Shown: in pieces, positions 44,225-52,388 of the stretch
How the letters are laid out: the number at the start of each line of letters is the position of its first letter
Numbering within the stretch: the first letter of the stretch is position 1
Notes under the pieces: generated by a model
What the model was told of the DNA's origin: nothing
The model's input: the letters and a program-made list of their open reading frames with translations, nothing else
Database searches by the model: none
Made by a program: the position numbers and the translations under genes
DNA from: Rossellomorea marisflavi
GTDB lineage: Bacteria > Bacillota > Bacilli > Bacillales > Bacillaceae_B
Reading direction: 5' to 3'
Length of the DNA: 64,000 bases
Assembly: GCA_003667865.1 (NCBI GenBank)
Contig: CP033051.1
Location: 2,444,501-2,508,500 of the forward strand

Positions 44225-45502
44225 ATGGAGACAAATATTCTTAGACGTATTTTCTTTGATGAAAATCAACATTGGGAACAATTTAAAATTAAAAATGGGA
44301 AAAAAATCCGTTCTATTGTTATTAAAGAAGTAGAAAAATTTCGTGACTGTGGAAATCCGAAAAATGGGTTCAAGTTATTTGTTTGTGAAGGTTGTCATGA
44401 TGTCCGACATGTTCCTTATAGATGTAAGGGTCGTTTTTGTACAACATGTTCTGTTGGAGAAAGCGAGGAATGGAGTAGATTACTGACGGAAGAAGTATTA
44501 CAGGTCAATCACCGACATGTGATTTTTACAATTGATGAAGGGTTGCGAGATATTTTCCTACTTCACAGACATCTTCTGAAAGATCTAATGGATGCGGCAT
44601 CCAAATTATTAACAGACTTCTTTCAGAAGAAGGCGAAAGTAACTCCTGGGATTATTTCAGGACTACACACTTTTGGTTCGAGAGTCAATTTTAATCCTCA
44701 TGTTCATATGTTAGTGACGATGGGGGGATTAACTGAAAAAGGCGAATGGAAGCAGTATGATTTTTTGCCTTTTGCGATGCTTCGAAAGCAATGGCAGACA
44801 GTTGTATTAAAATTAATTAGAAACGGAGTTTCTCAGAAAGAGAAAAAAAGAATTCAACCAAGACTCCAAAAGGCGTTCACCAATAATGGGGAAGGCTTCT
44901 ATGTGTATGCTCCGAAACAGAGAGGCAAAATTAAAGAACAACTTCGTTATATTGGACGTTATATTCGTCGACCCGCAATTGGAATTAATCGGATTGAGGC
45001 ATATGATGGTCAAAATGTTACGTTTAAATACAAGGATAAAACAGAAACCGTAAGCGTGGAAGAATTTATTTCACGTTTAATTCGTCATATTCCAGATGAG
45101 CAATTTAAAACCATTCGCCATTATGGAATGTATTCTAGAAGGTCAAAGAAACTGTGTAAAAAGCTGTTAAGCAATTGGCAACAAACAGCGAGACGTTGGG
45201 TAGTTAAGGTGAAGAAGACATTACGTCGTCAGACGTGGCGTGAAAGAATAATAGCCAGTGGTAAAAAGGACCCTCTGGTTTGTCCGAAGTGTGAGTGCTA
45301 CTATGAATACAAGGGAGAAGTCTGCCTAGAAGATGGTAGATTAGAGATAAAGGTAGCTTTATGCCCTACGACTAGAGCCTATTTAGAAAGGGTGATTAAC
45401 AATCTCACCAGTATCAAAAACCCGCAAAAAGGGAAAAAAGAAAAAGAATCCAAACCAAACCAAAAAACAGAGCGTCAGCTTTGTTTGTTTAGAGTGTCAT
45501 GA
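44225..45502 (+). CDS. IS91-type Y2 transposase, copy 2
   Basis: 425 residues, intact: zinc finger, HUH (HVH at 159-161) and both tyrosines (Y242, Y246) as in copy 1. It lacks a six-residue TDGKDK-like duplication present in copy 1 (KDKTDGKDKTETV against KDKTETV), and has a few single changes (for example Glu for Asp near residue 90). Since the duplicated KDKT looks like slippage, copy 2 probably shows the older form. Confidence 0.85.
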   Translation: METNILRRIFFDENQHWEQFKIKNGKKIRSIVIKEVEKFRDCGNPKNGFKLFVCEGCHDVRHVPYRCKGRFCTTCSVGESEEWSRLLTEEVLQVNHRHVIFTIDEGLRDIFLLHRHLLKDLMDAASKLLTDFFQKKAKVTPGIISGLHTFGSRVNFNPHVHMLVTMGGLTEKGEWKQYDFLPFAMLRKQWQTVVLKLIRNGVSQKEKKRIQPRLQKAFTNNGEGFYVYAPKQRGKIKEQLRYIGRYIRRPAIGINRIEAYDGQNVTFKYKDKTETVSVEEFISRLIRHIPDEQFKTIRHYGMYSRRSKKLCKKLLSNWQQTARRWVVKVKKTLRRQTWRERIIASGKKDPLVCPKCECYYEYKGEVCLEDGRLEIKVALCPTTRAYLERVINNLTSIKNPQKGKKEKESKPNQKTERQLCLFRVS

Positions 45503-45668
45503 AAAGGAAGAAATACCTTTCAATGTAGTAAGAGATTTTGACTTAATGGATGGTGGAGATCCTACAACACCTCCCATGTTTGCATGTGAGAAATGTGGGG
45601 GCGAAATGTACCCTGAATACTATAAAGGAGTACATGGAATAGAGTACAAACTATCGGATATACTCTAG
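45396..45668 (+). other. Zinc-ribbon frame of IS91-type copy 2
   Basis: Same +1 frame as in copy 1, open to the TAG at 45666-45668, with both CxxC pairs kept. Of three base differences seen in the zinc-ribbon part, two are silent in this frame and one changes Ile to Phe. Confidence 0.4.
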
Positions 45669-45796
45669 ACAAAAAAGGACCGGGCGGTTTTTGCCCGGTT
45701 TTTCTTATTAACTGTCTGGTACCAGCAAAGATTAAAATAAATTAGACTATCTAGCAATATTTATGTGAAGGTTAAGGGCTTTATTGAATTAAATAT

Positions 45797-45833
45797 AAAA
45801 AAGAAAAGCTAACAAAGTTAGCTTTTCTTTTTT
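45797..45833. terminator. 17-bp terminator at the end of the GTPase gene
   Basis: An AAAAAAGAAAAGCTAAC arm (45797-45813) pairs with GTTAGCTTTTCTTTTTT (45817-45833) over three bases. T runs on both strands allow bidirectional stopping. The minus-strand GTPase stop codon lies within it. Confidence 0.9.
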
Positions 45834-46836
45834 ATAAAGTGGCTTTTTCCTCCATGAATGTTTTAGATAAAGAATTTAGTAAGTCTGCATCGAGTTCTAT
45901 ATTATTTTCATAAGCATATTTGATTGCATATCCTAATCCTAAAGTCATACCACCTGCAATTCCTGCACTAGCAATTGAACCAGCACCAGGAATTAATTTT
46001 ACTGCTTTTCTAAATAAACTTTTACCTAATTTTCCAGCTAATGTTGCGATTACTAACTCTTTTGCCCTATCTTTAGTTAGTGGTTTTTCATACAGGGTTG
46101 CTAATTTTACCATAAGACTGACCTGAATACCTGTTACTGTTAATGGAATGTTATCAGAACCAGGTAATCTGGATTCCCTATATGCAGCTGCTGATACAGC
46201 AGCTAGAATCCACTTGTTTGCAGTTGAAGACTTTTCTTTGAGTTGCCTGGCAAATAGAATATCTTTATTTTCTTCCTCAAGAATATCTAAGATTGCATTT
46301 CGAAGCATATCAATGTTATCGCCAGTTCTTGAAGAAATCGGTATTACTTTAAAGCTATAATTTGTTTTGTCTTGTACATATTTTACAAGACTAGGAATAT
46401 TTTCAGCAGCATCAATCTTATTCAAAACAAAAATTAATCTTTTGTTTATTTTACTAATATTATCAAAGTGTTTCTTTTCACCTTCAGAAAAAACAGTTCC
46501 AGCGGCATTTAGGAAGAACAAAATTACGTCTGCTTCTTTAAAGAACTTAATTGTTTCCTCTGAATTTTTATTATTGATATCATCCAATCCTGGAGTATCA
46601 GCAAATATTATTTTGTCCTTATATTTATATTTTTCAACTACGACTGTTTCTCCAGGTTCTGCACCAACTGGTGCAACTTCCTCACCAATTATTCGATTAA
46701 TAGTGGAGGACTTTCCAGCATTAACATCACCAATCATTGCAAAAACTATTTCTTTTTCGAGTTGCTCATTAACTCTGTTTATTTCTTCTTCATATGATTT
46801 TTCAAAATTGTTTTCATCAAAATTAATATCGATCAT
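45832..46836 (-). CDS. Dynamin/Era-like GTPase with C-terminal DUF697-like helices
   Basis: 334 residues from the ATG at 46836 (AGGGAG at good distance; the GTG at 46845 touches it). GTPase motifs: G1 MIGDVNAGKSSTIN, G3 ADTPGLDD, G4 LNKID and G5 PISSRTG. The C-terminal part has hydrophobic helices (NKWILAAVSAAAY, AGSIASAGIAGGMTLGLGYAI), resembling the DUF697/YcjF region that binds membranes. Such GTPases appear in bacterial defence islands and in chromosomal envelope roles. The neighbours favour defence, but no partner is clear. Confidence 0.75.
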   Translation of the reverse strand: MIDINFDENNFEKSYEEEINRVNEQLEKEIVFAMIGDVNAGKSSTINRIIGEEVAPVGAEPGETVVVEKYKYKDKIIFADTPGLDDINNKNSEETIKFFKEADVILFFLNAAGTVFSEGEKKHFDNISKINKRLIFVLNKIDAAENIPSLVKYVQDKTNYSFKVIPISSRTGDNIDMLRNAILDILEEENKDILFARQLKEKSSTANKWILAAVSAAAYRESRLPGSDNIPLTVTGIQVSLMVKLATLYEKPLTKDRAKELVIATLAGKLGKSLFRKAVKLIPGAGSIASAGIAGGMTLGLGYAIKYAYENNIELDADLLNSLSKTFMEEKATL

Positions 46837-46973
46837 TCGACTCACTCCCTTTTGCTAAATTTTAACAAATAGACAAGACCATTGCATTAAAATTTAATGG
46901 ATATATTACAGCCAAAGTAGTAAATAAATTGGAATTAGTTAAATTCTTAAGTTTCGATTTACTTTTTAAAGGC

Positions 46974-47001
46974 AAAAAAATCACCCACAAGTATCGGGTG
47001 A
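46974..47001 (-). terminator. Terminator for the minus-strand pseudogene
   Basis: TCACCC and GGGTGA (46981-47001) pair, with seven Ts following on the minus strand (46980-46974). Confidence 0.8.
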
Positions 47002-47021
47002 CAATAATATCTGGATTTAAC

Positions 47022-47459
47022 TTAATAGACTACGCCAAGATGTTTAGAAGCACATACATGACAAGTATTCTTATCGATACGATGTTCAGCAGCAACTTTT
47101 TTATCACAGAATTGACACTTCCTATATTGCCTTTTTCTTGAATTAATTGTTTGCAATAAAAGTTTGAGTATAGCCTTTTGTTGTTCCTCTTTACGGAGTG
47201 ATTCAAAAATAACCCAAGCTAATAAATGTTTTTTAAACATTACTGAAAATGGGTCCATATAACCATCCCATTTGATTGCTTCATAGCCAAATTCTAAGCC
47301 CTCATCAGTAAAACGTATATAAACTTCTGGTTCATCGGCAAATCCTTCTAATTTAAAATAAATTAAGCAGTCTCTTATTATTTTATAATCATTTGCTTTG
47401 AAATACTGATCATATAGTGAAGTGACTCATTCAAATGCTTTTGTTTTTGTTGATTCCAT
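47022..47459 (-). pseudogene. Zinc-finger protein gene with an early TGA
   Basis: An ATG at 47459 opens MESTKTKAFE, then TGA (47429-47427), after which 134 more codons stay in frame: VTSLYDQYFKANDYKIIRD through EGLEFGYEAIKWDGYMDPF to CQFCDKKVAAEHRIDKNTCHVCASKHL. Two CxxC pairs form a zinc finger at the C-terminus. The long intact frame implies a recent single change, perhaps TGG to TGA. An internal start at 47258 would give only 78 residues and has no clear ribosome site. Function unknown. Confidence 0.65.
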
Positions 47460-47558
47460 ACTATTCCATCTTTTTATAAATTAGGATATTTCTACTGGGA
47501 ATTATACCACCTATAAAACCAGATTTTAAAATTAAATTTATCTATTCAACAAAATTAT

Positions 47559-47604
47559 AACATCTTTGCGATACGAAGGCTGTGATTCGTTTCGTAAAGA
47601 TGTT
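47559..47604. other. Internal att-like site (46 bp, near-palindromic)
   Basis: Left arm AACATCTTTGCGATACGAA (47559-47577), centre GGCTGTGA, right arm TTCGTTTCGTAAAGATGTT (47586-47604). The arms are inverted repeats at 17 of 19 positions. The left arm differs from the right-end arm of the element by one base, and the right arm differs from the left-end arm by one base. The central dinucleotide TG is shared with both ends. This is what a junction between two tandem elements, or a complete attP, would look like. The rest of 47,460-47,960 has no gene. Confidence 0.8.
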
Positions 47605-47960
47605 TTGAATACGGTTATTAAGTGACATTATTCGTCTTTGATAATATAAGTATAGATTGCCAAGTGCAAAGGAGTATCAGTGTATTCATCATAATTATGA
47701 TTAAACTACACACTCTAGAAATCTATGCATATAAATAAATGGACAAGCTCATAGAGGTTTAATGAAGATATTGGTATAACATTTTAAGTTATATTTGTGG
47801 TTTTATAAGTTTTTCAAAGTTGTGCTATTAGCACCTATTAAAAAAGCATTTTAACTTAGATAAAGTAGTGATGCTAAATAGGCACTACTTGGTAACTAAT
47901 TTAATTACAAATTTTGGCGAAATTTGATATAATTTCATTAAATATTAGGGGGGGGTCCAA

Positions 47961-50900
47961 ATGGATAATGAATTTTTAATAAAATTAAAAAGAGGTCCAT
48001 CTTTTTTACTTTTAGGACAAGATACTCTTAGAAAAGAAACTGGGCATGATCCACTACTAACTGAGATAAGTAGAAAATACGGAGATGGACAACAAATTGA
48101 TGATTATAATGAACTAATAAAACTCTTTAATAATTTGATTCAAAATAATTATGATGAGAAAGAATCTATTCTAGCTTGGATGCAGCAAAGATGTGAAAGG
48201 TTTACATCTCCATCTTGGTTAAATTATATAGCGAAATTTAAATGGAATGGTGTATACACGTCATGTATAGACTCCTTTTGGTTTAAATCATTTAGAAATG
48301 ATTGGCGTGAGTTTCAATCTATTTATAATGATAGTTACTCTCCCGAAAACCCTAGAAATCGCTTAAGATTACATTCGACATTTTTGTTCGGATCAGTAAA
48401 TAGAATGGATGACTCTGAAAGGTCACCTCTTTCCAAAATAGAATTGATCAAAAGAAAACCTATTGCAACTTCATTGGCAAGAAGACTTAAGGAATTGATA
48501 ACTCCTTTAGGTGTATTAATTATTGAGGGGTACTCAGGATCATCGGACTGGTTTGATCCAGAAATGTTGTATGTATCTACATCAGAGTTAAACCAGCAAC
48601 AAGTACATATTTTTAGTGCATCTGATGAACTTGTAGAAAATGAATATATAAAACTATTATTAGAAGAGGATAAATTGGTTTTACATAAAGAAAGTCTGTT
48701 TTCTTTTTTAAGTTATTCACATGAAAATGGATATATAGATTTAAATGATAATTCCAATGAAGAATTTAAACATTCTATTCAAATTGGTGATAGTGTTTAC
48801 GGTATTCCTGCTTCGATATGGAATCAAACAAGTAAAAGTGCAACAATTTTAACGGATTCGCTATTTTTACCACCTGAACCTATTTCTGATGAAAAAAAGT
48901 ATAGCGAGTTTAGAAAATTTTTGTCGGAATCAAGCATTAAACCCATTTGGAGTGGATATAACAAAGGCTATTCTTTTGTTAGGAATTTTGAAGATGATTT
49001 ATATAAAGTTGTTATGTCCTCATTAGAAGATAAACAACTTCAAAATGATCCCATTATTCTACATGGACAAACAGGTACAGGAAAAACAGTAGCACTTGGA
49101 TCAGTTGCTTACAGAGTAAGGGAGGAAAAAGAATATCCAGTTCTTTTTATTGAAAGAAAGTCACAACGTCCTTCAAATAATGATTTAGAAGCATTTTGTA
49201 AATGGTCAGAAGATTCTGGAGCAAAAACATGCCTAATAATATGGGATGGTATGACTGAGGTTGGTCAGTATTACTCTTTATTAAGTTATTTAGTTAGCAG
49301 GGGTCGAAAGGTTGTAATAGTAGGTAGTTCGTATAAACTAGGGGAAGTAGGACACTTGAAAAACTATATAAATGCACCCTCACAATTAGAAATAGGCGAG
49401 CAAAGTAACTTTTTGACTTTTTTAAATAAGTTTGATCCAAGTTTAGGTTTAGTTTTGGAAAATCAAATAAAGACTAATGATCCCAATTTTTTAGTTTGTT
49501 TGTATAGATTGTTACCTGTTACGAGAAATCATATTAGAATAGGGCTTAACAAAGAAGTCGAGAATGCTGAAAGACAAATGCGGATTCAAGTTGAAGAAGG
49601 CGAAATTGAAGCGAAATCAACAACTCTTGCATATGCTTTGTTAAGATCAGGAGTTATTTCAAAAAAGGATTTGGCTTTTAATGCAGATGATAAAGATGAA
49701 ATTGGTGGAGAACAATTTGATCAACTGCAAAAATTAATTGGTCTAATTATGGTTCCAGGAAAGTATGGGATAAGAATTCCCTTGGAGATTCTCTTAAGAA
49801 CATTAGATAAATCCTATCTAGAAGGTTTTAACGATATCTTTAATAGAACGGATATTTTTAAATACTATGAAGACATGGTAGGAAATATCCTAGTCGGTCC
49901 AAGACATCCTTTAGAAGCCAAATTATTGACACAATATAGACTTGGTGGTAGCAAATATGAAATTGATTTTATTAAACAACTGTTACTAGAGGTTAGAGAC
50001 AATGATTTTGGTCAAGATAGCTATGAAATACAATTTGCAGTTGATTTAATTAGATGCGTTGGTCCTAACGGGGAGGACAGCTCATACTATGCTCCATATT
50101 TCTTAGAATTATCAAAAACCTTAACTAAATTAAGGGAAGAACGAGGAGTTATTAATCCTAGGCTGATGTTGCAAGAAGCAACCCTACTTAGAGAGTGGGT
50201 TGTAAAAAGTAATGGTAATGTTGGAAATAAAAATAATTATGATGAATTAGAACTTCTAAATGAAGCAGAAAGGATTATCAAAAAAGCATTGGATTATGTG
50301 CATGATGACAAATATTATTATCCATTAAAAAGTGCAATCATAGTTGAACATTCTTCAATCATTGGGTCACAAATCCAACACTATATTAATAATAACCAGA
50401 CATCATCAAACCTAAGAACTTTATATAAGGAAGCACGGGATTTAATTTATAAAGCCAAACAGCTCGATCCAAACAGTTATTATCCAATTGATGTTTTTGC
50501 ATGGATAACTAGAAATTTATTATTGTCAGATAAACTTTCACCTATTGACAGGTTGGAAGCAGAGGTTGATATTATACACATTTTTGATTTGGTAAATTCA
50601 GATGACATTGGTATAAATCAAAAAATTAGATTCGAAGATAGAAAAATGGAAATTGGTAAGTTGTTAGATGACGATGAAATGTCGGAAGAAGCATTTAATA
50701 ATTTAGTAAAGCAAGGATCAAAAGTAGGGTATTATAGAAAAGCATATCAAATAATAAAGGACGTTCCTCGTGATCGAAGGTTGACAGAGGTTGAGATTTC
50801 CAAATGTCAAGAAGCTGTTAACTATCTTGAAAGTGTAAAGGAAAAGATCAGTAATGATGGTAAATGTATGTATTTATTGTTTAGATTATGGTGGATGACG

Positions 50901-51401
50901 AAAACAGGAAGACCGTTTTTTTATGAAGAACGACAAACCCTTCCATTTACAAAAGAAGATTGGATGTATTGTTATCGTATATTAACAGACTTGATGGAAA
51001 CAGAAGATTTTTATTCAACACCATCTATCAAGTATTTTAAGGGTATAGTATTGTTCCATCTAGGTTATTTAAATGATTCTATTCAAGTTTTTAAGGAATT
51101 GGAAAGTGAGTCTGAATTTCTATATAAAAGTAGAAGGATAATCAGAAGTTACTTAGCTAGTAATAGTAATGGGAATCCAATTGTTTACAATGGAACGGTT
51201 ACATTCATATCTAATAACTGGTCTAAAGGAGATATCTATGTAGAAGAATTAAGGAAGAAAATCAGATTTGATCCAAAGTCATTTAATAAAGAAATTAATT
51301 TGCATGATGAATTAACATTTCATATTGCTTTTAATTTTAGAAGTTTCATTCCTGATCCGATTAATTATTATGAGATAAAGCGAGGGAAGGGCAATGAGTA
51401 A
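47961..51401 (+). CDS. SIR2-like / P-loop NTPase / helical-repeat / OB-fold-like defence protein
   Basis: 1146 residues. Residues 11-245 resemble SIR2-like NAD domains (FLLLGQDT, YTSCIDSF, RLHSTFLFGSV, LIIEGYSGSSDWF), but the usual GAG and the Asn of TTNYD are replaced while His138 is kept. A P-loop ATPase follows: Walker A HGQTGTGKT (368-376) and Walker B KTCLIIWDG (422-430), STAND-like. Residues 700-1065 look like TPR-type helices. The last 75 residues (YNGTVTFISNNWSKGDIYV ... DELTFHIAFNF) resemble a cold-shock/OB fold. GGGGGGG precedes the ATG. It overlaps the next gene by 8 bases. Probably phage sensing with NTP-driven assembly, by analogy with Avs proteins. Confidence 0.7.
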   Translation: MDNEFLIKLKRGPSFLLLGQDTLRKETGHDPLLTEISRKYGDGQQIDDYNELIKLFNNLIQNNYDEKESILAWMQQRCERFTSPSWLNYIAKFKWNGVYTSCIDSFWFKSFRNDWREFQSIYNDSYSPENPRNRLRLHSTFLFGSVNRMDDSERSPLSKIELIKRKPIATSLARRLKELITPLGVLIIEGYSGSSDWFDPEMLYVSTSELNQQQVHIFSASDELVENEYIKLLLEEDKLVLHKESLFSFLSYSHENGYIDLNDNSNEEFKHSIQIGDSVYGIPASIWNQTSKSATILTDSLFLPPEPISDEKKYSEFRKFLSESSIKPIWSGYNKGYSFVRNFEDDLYKVVMSSLEDKQLQNDPIILHGQTGTGKTVALGSVAYRVREEKEYPVLFIERKSQRPSNNDLEAFCKWSEDSGAKTCLIIWDGMTEVGQYYSLLSYLVSRGRKVVIVGSSYKLGEVGHLKNYINAPSQLEIGEQSNFLTFLNKFDPSLGLVLENQIKTNDPNFLVCLYRLLPVTRNHIRIGLNKEVENAERQMRIQVEEGEIEAKSTTLAYALLRSGVISKKDLAFNADDKDEIGGEQFDQLQKLIGLIMVPGKYGIRIPLEILLRTLDKSYLEGFNDIFNRTDIFKYYEDMVGNILVGPRHPLEAKLLTQYRLGGSKYEIDFIKQLLLEVRDNDFGQDSYEIQFAVDLIRCVGPNGEDSSYYAPYFLELSKTLTKLREERGVINPRLMLQEATLLREWVVKSNGNVGNKNNYDELELLNEAERIIKKALDYVHDDKYYYPLKSAIIVEHSSIIGSQIQHYINNNQTSSNLRTLYKEARDLIYKAKQLDPNSYYPIDVFAWITRNLLLSDKLSPIDRLEAEVDIIHIFDLVNSDDIGINQKIRFEDRKMEIGKLLDDDEMSEEAFNNLVKQGSKVGYYRKAYQIIKDVPRDRRLTEVEISKCQEAVNYLESVKEKISNDGKCMYLLFRLWWMTKTGRPFFYEERQTLPFTKEDWMYCYRILTDLMETEDFYSTPSIKYFKGIVLFHLGYLNDSIQVFKELESESEFLYKSRRIIRSYLASNSNGNPIVYNGTVTFISNNWSKGDIYVEELRKKIRFDPKSFNKEINLHDELTFHIAFNFRSFIPDPINYYEIKRGKGNE

Positions 51402-52305
51402 GGTTGCTTTATCTCTTTCAGATGTGATGTTGGACATAATATCTTTAAGAAAAAACATTGATAGGTTGTCTAGAAATTTAACTCATAGGCAAATATTTGG
51501 TGAATCAGAATTTAATATACCTAATTTTACAAATTCAGAGTTAGGATTCATTAAGACAGTATCTTGGTTATATATACACTATTATGAACTAGGGAAAGTA
51601 GATATTAACTTTTTATTACTAAAATTTAAAATTTACTCAATAGACCCAAATGAAGAACAAAGTGATCATTATGCATTGGTTCACCACCTAAGAACTTATT
51701 TACAACATAATTTAGATTTAACAAAACAAAGGAATCAAAAAATGGAGCAATACTGTGGTTCATGGTTCAGAAGTGTATGTGCAACTTCATATCCGAATAC
51801 TTCAGATGATTGGGAGCAATGTTTAAAGAAATTATTAGTGGATGCAAGACATTTTATGGATAAAATCATAATATGTATACAAAACATTGAAGCAGATGAA
51901 TCAATTGATCAAATAATTAAAGACTGGAATTTTTATAGAGATCGATATCATCCACCTTATGAATTTGAAAACCTTATTTCAAAAATAGCAGGTGATATGG
52001 GCAGAGATTCAATAGACAGTAATAAATTATGTAAAAAATTTTATAATGATTGGAAAAAGGCGTTGGAACATTTAAATCCTGGATATATTTTTGAGATAGA
52101 AGCAAGAAAGCTCATCGAAAATACACTTTTAACTGAAGTGACAAGTGTTATGCCTATCACAGGAGTCGACATAATGGAGTATTTTAAAGTAGAACCAGGA
52201 CCCAGAGTCAATGAATTATTGAAAATTGCTAAAAAACTATTTGATCAAAACTTTTGTAATAAAGAAGAATTATTAAATAATATAAAAAAACATGAAGGAC
52301 TTTAA
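51394..52305 (+). CDS. Putative HEPN-type protein with a CCA-enzyme-like tail
   Basis: 303 residues, translationally coupled to the NTPase. ALVHHLRTYLQHNLDLT carries R100-x4-H105-N106, the active-site pattern of HEPN ribonucleases, within a mostly helical region. Residues 253-293 (PITGVDIMEYFKVEPGPRVN, then ELLKIAKKLFDQ and EELL) read like the C-terminal domain of CCA-adding tRNA nucleotidyltransferases, although no nucleotidyltransferase domain is present. I infer an RNA, perhaps tRNA, directed effector controlled by the large partner. This rests on motifs only, and the HEPN fold needs structural support. Confidence 0.5.
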   Translation: MSKVALSLSDVMLDIISLRKNIDRLSRNLTHRQIFGESEFNIPNFTNSELGFIKTVSWLYIHYYELGKVDINFLLLKFKIYSIDPNEEQSDHYALVHHLRTYLQHNLDLTKQRNQKMEQYCGSWFRSVCATSYPNTSDDWEQCLKKLLVDARHFMDKIIICIQNIEADESIDQIIKDWNFYRDRYHPPYEFENLISKIAGDMGRDSIDSNKLCKKFYNDWKKALEHLNPGYIFEIEARKLIENTLLTEVTSVMPITGVDIMEYFKVEPGPRVNELLKIAKKLFDQNFCNKEELLNNIKKHEGL

Positions 52306-52358
52306 AATGGTCTACAAATAAGAGTCGGATTGGTCTAGCTTCTTTATAAGCAATTAAA

Positions 52359-52388
52359 AACATCTTTGCGAAACGAAGGCTGGGCTTC
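52359..52388 (+). other. Right attachment site (attR)
   Basis: Element arm AACATCTTTGCGAAACGAA (52359-52377), then the shared core, ending where spoVR resumes (GGCTGGGCTTC). Joined with the left end it would give an attP-like site of the same size and spacing as the internal one at 47,559. Confidence 0.85.

Larger units (their letters stand above)
44162..45709 (+). mobile_element. IS91-type (HUH) insertion sequence, copy 2
   Basis: 1548 bp, nearly identical to copy 1 at 6562-8127, with the same start (AAAGATAAG) and end (TTTCTTATT). It lacks 18 bp in the transposase and has only scattered base changes, so one copy was made recently. It has the same pre-start hairpin (44190-44219), zinc-ribbon frame (45396-45668) and right-end hairpin (45679-45703). 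Confidence 0.8.
27736..52388 (+). mobile_element. 24.6-kb serine-recombinase element inserted in spoVR
   Basis: AACGAAGGCTGGGCTTC occurs at 27736-27752 and 52372-52388, exactly where the spoVR reading frame stops and resumes. Inside are three large serine recombinase genes, an XRE repressor, a PIN toxin module, a CBASS operon, a RecJ-like operon, an IS21 element, an IS91-type element, a GTPase and a two-gene NTPase/HEPN system. There are no capsid, tail, relaxase or conjugation genes, so it is not a recognisable prophage or ICE. An extra att-like site at 47,559 suggests that it is a tandem of two elements (27.7-47.6 kb and 47.6-52.4 kb). Confidence 0.92.

Noticed and set aside
46367..46858. 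163-codon plus-strand frame opposite the GTPase gene
   Set aside because: Antisense shadow: the minus strand codes clear GTPase motifs; the plus frame has no ribosome site.
27736..52388. Interpretation as a prophage or conjugative element
   Set aside because: No capsid, portal, terminase, tail, lysis, relaxase or type IV secretion gene is present.
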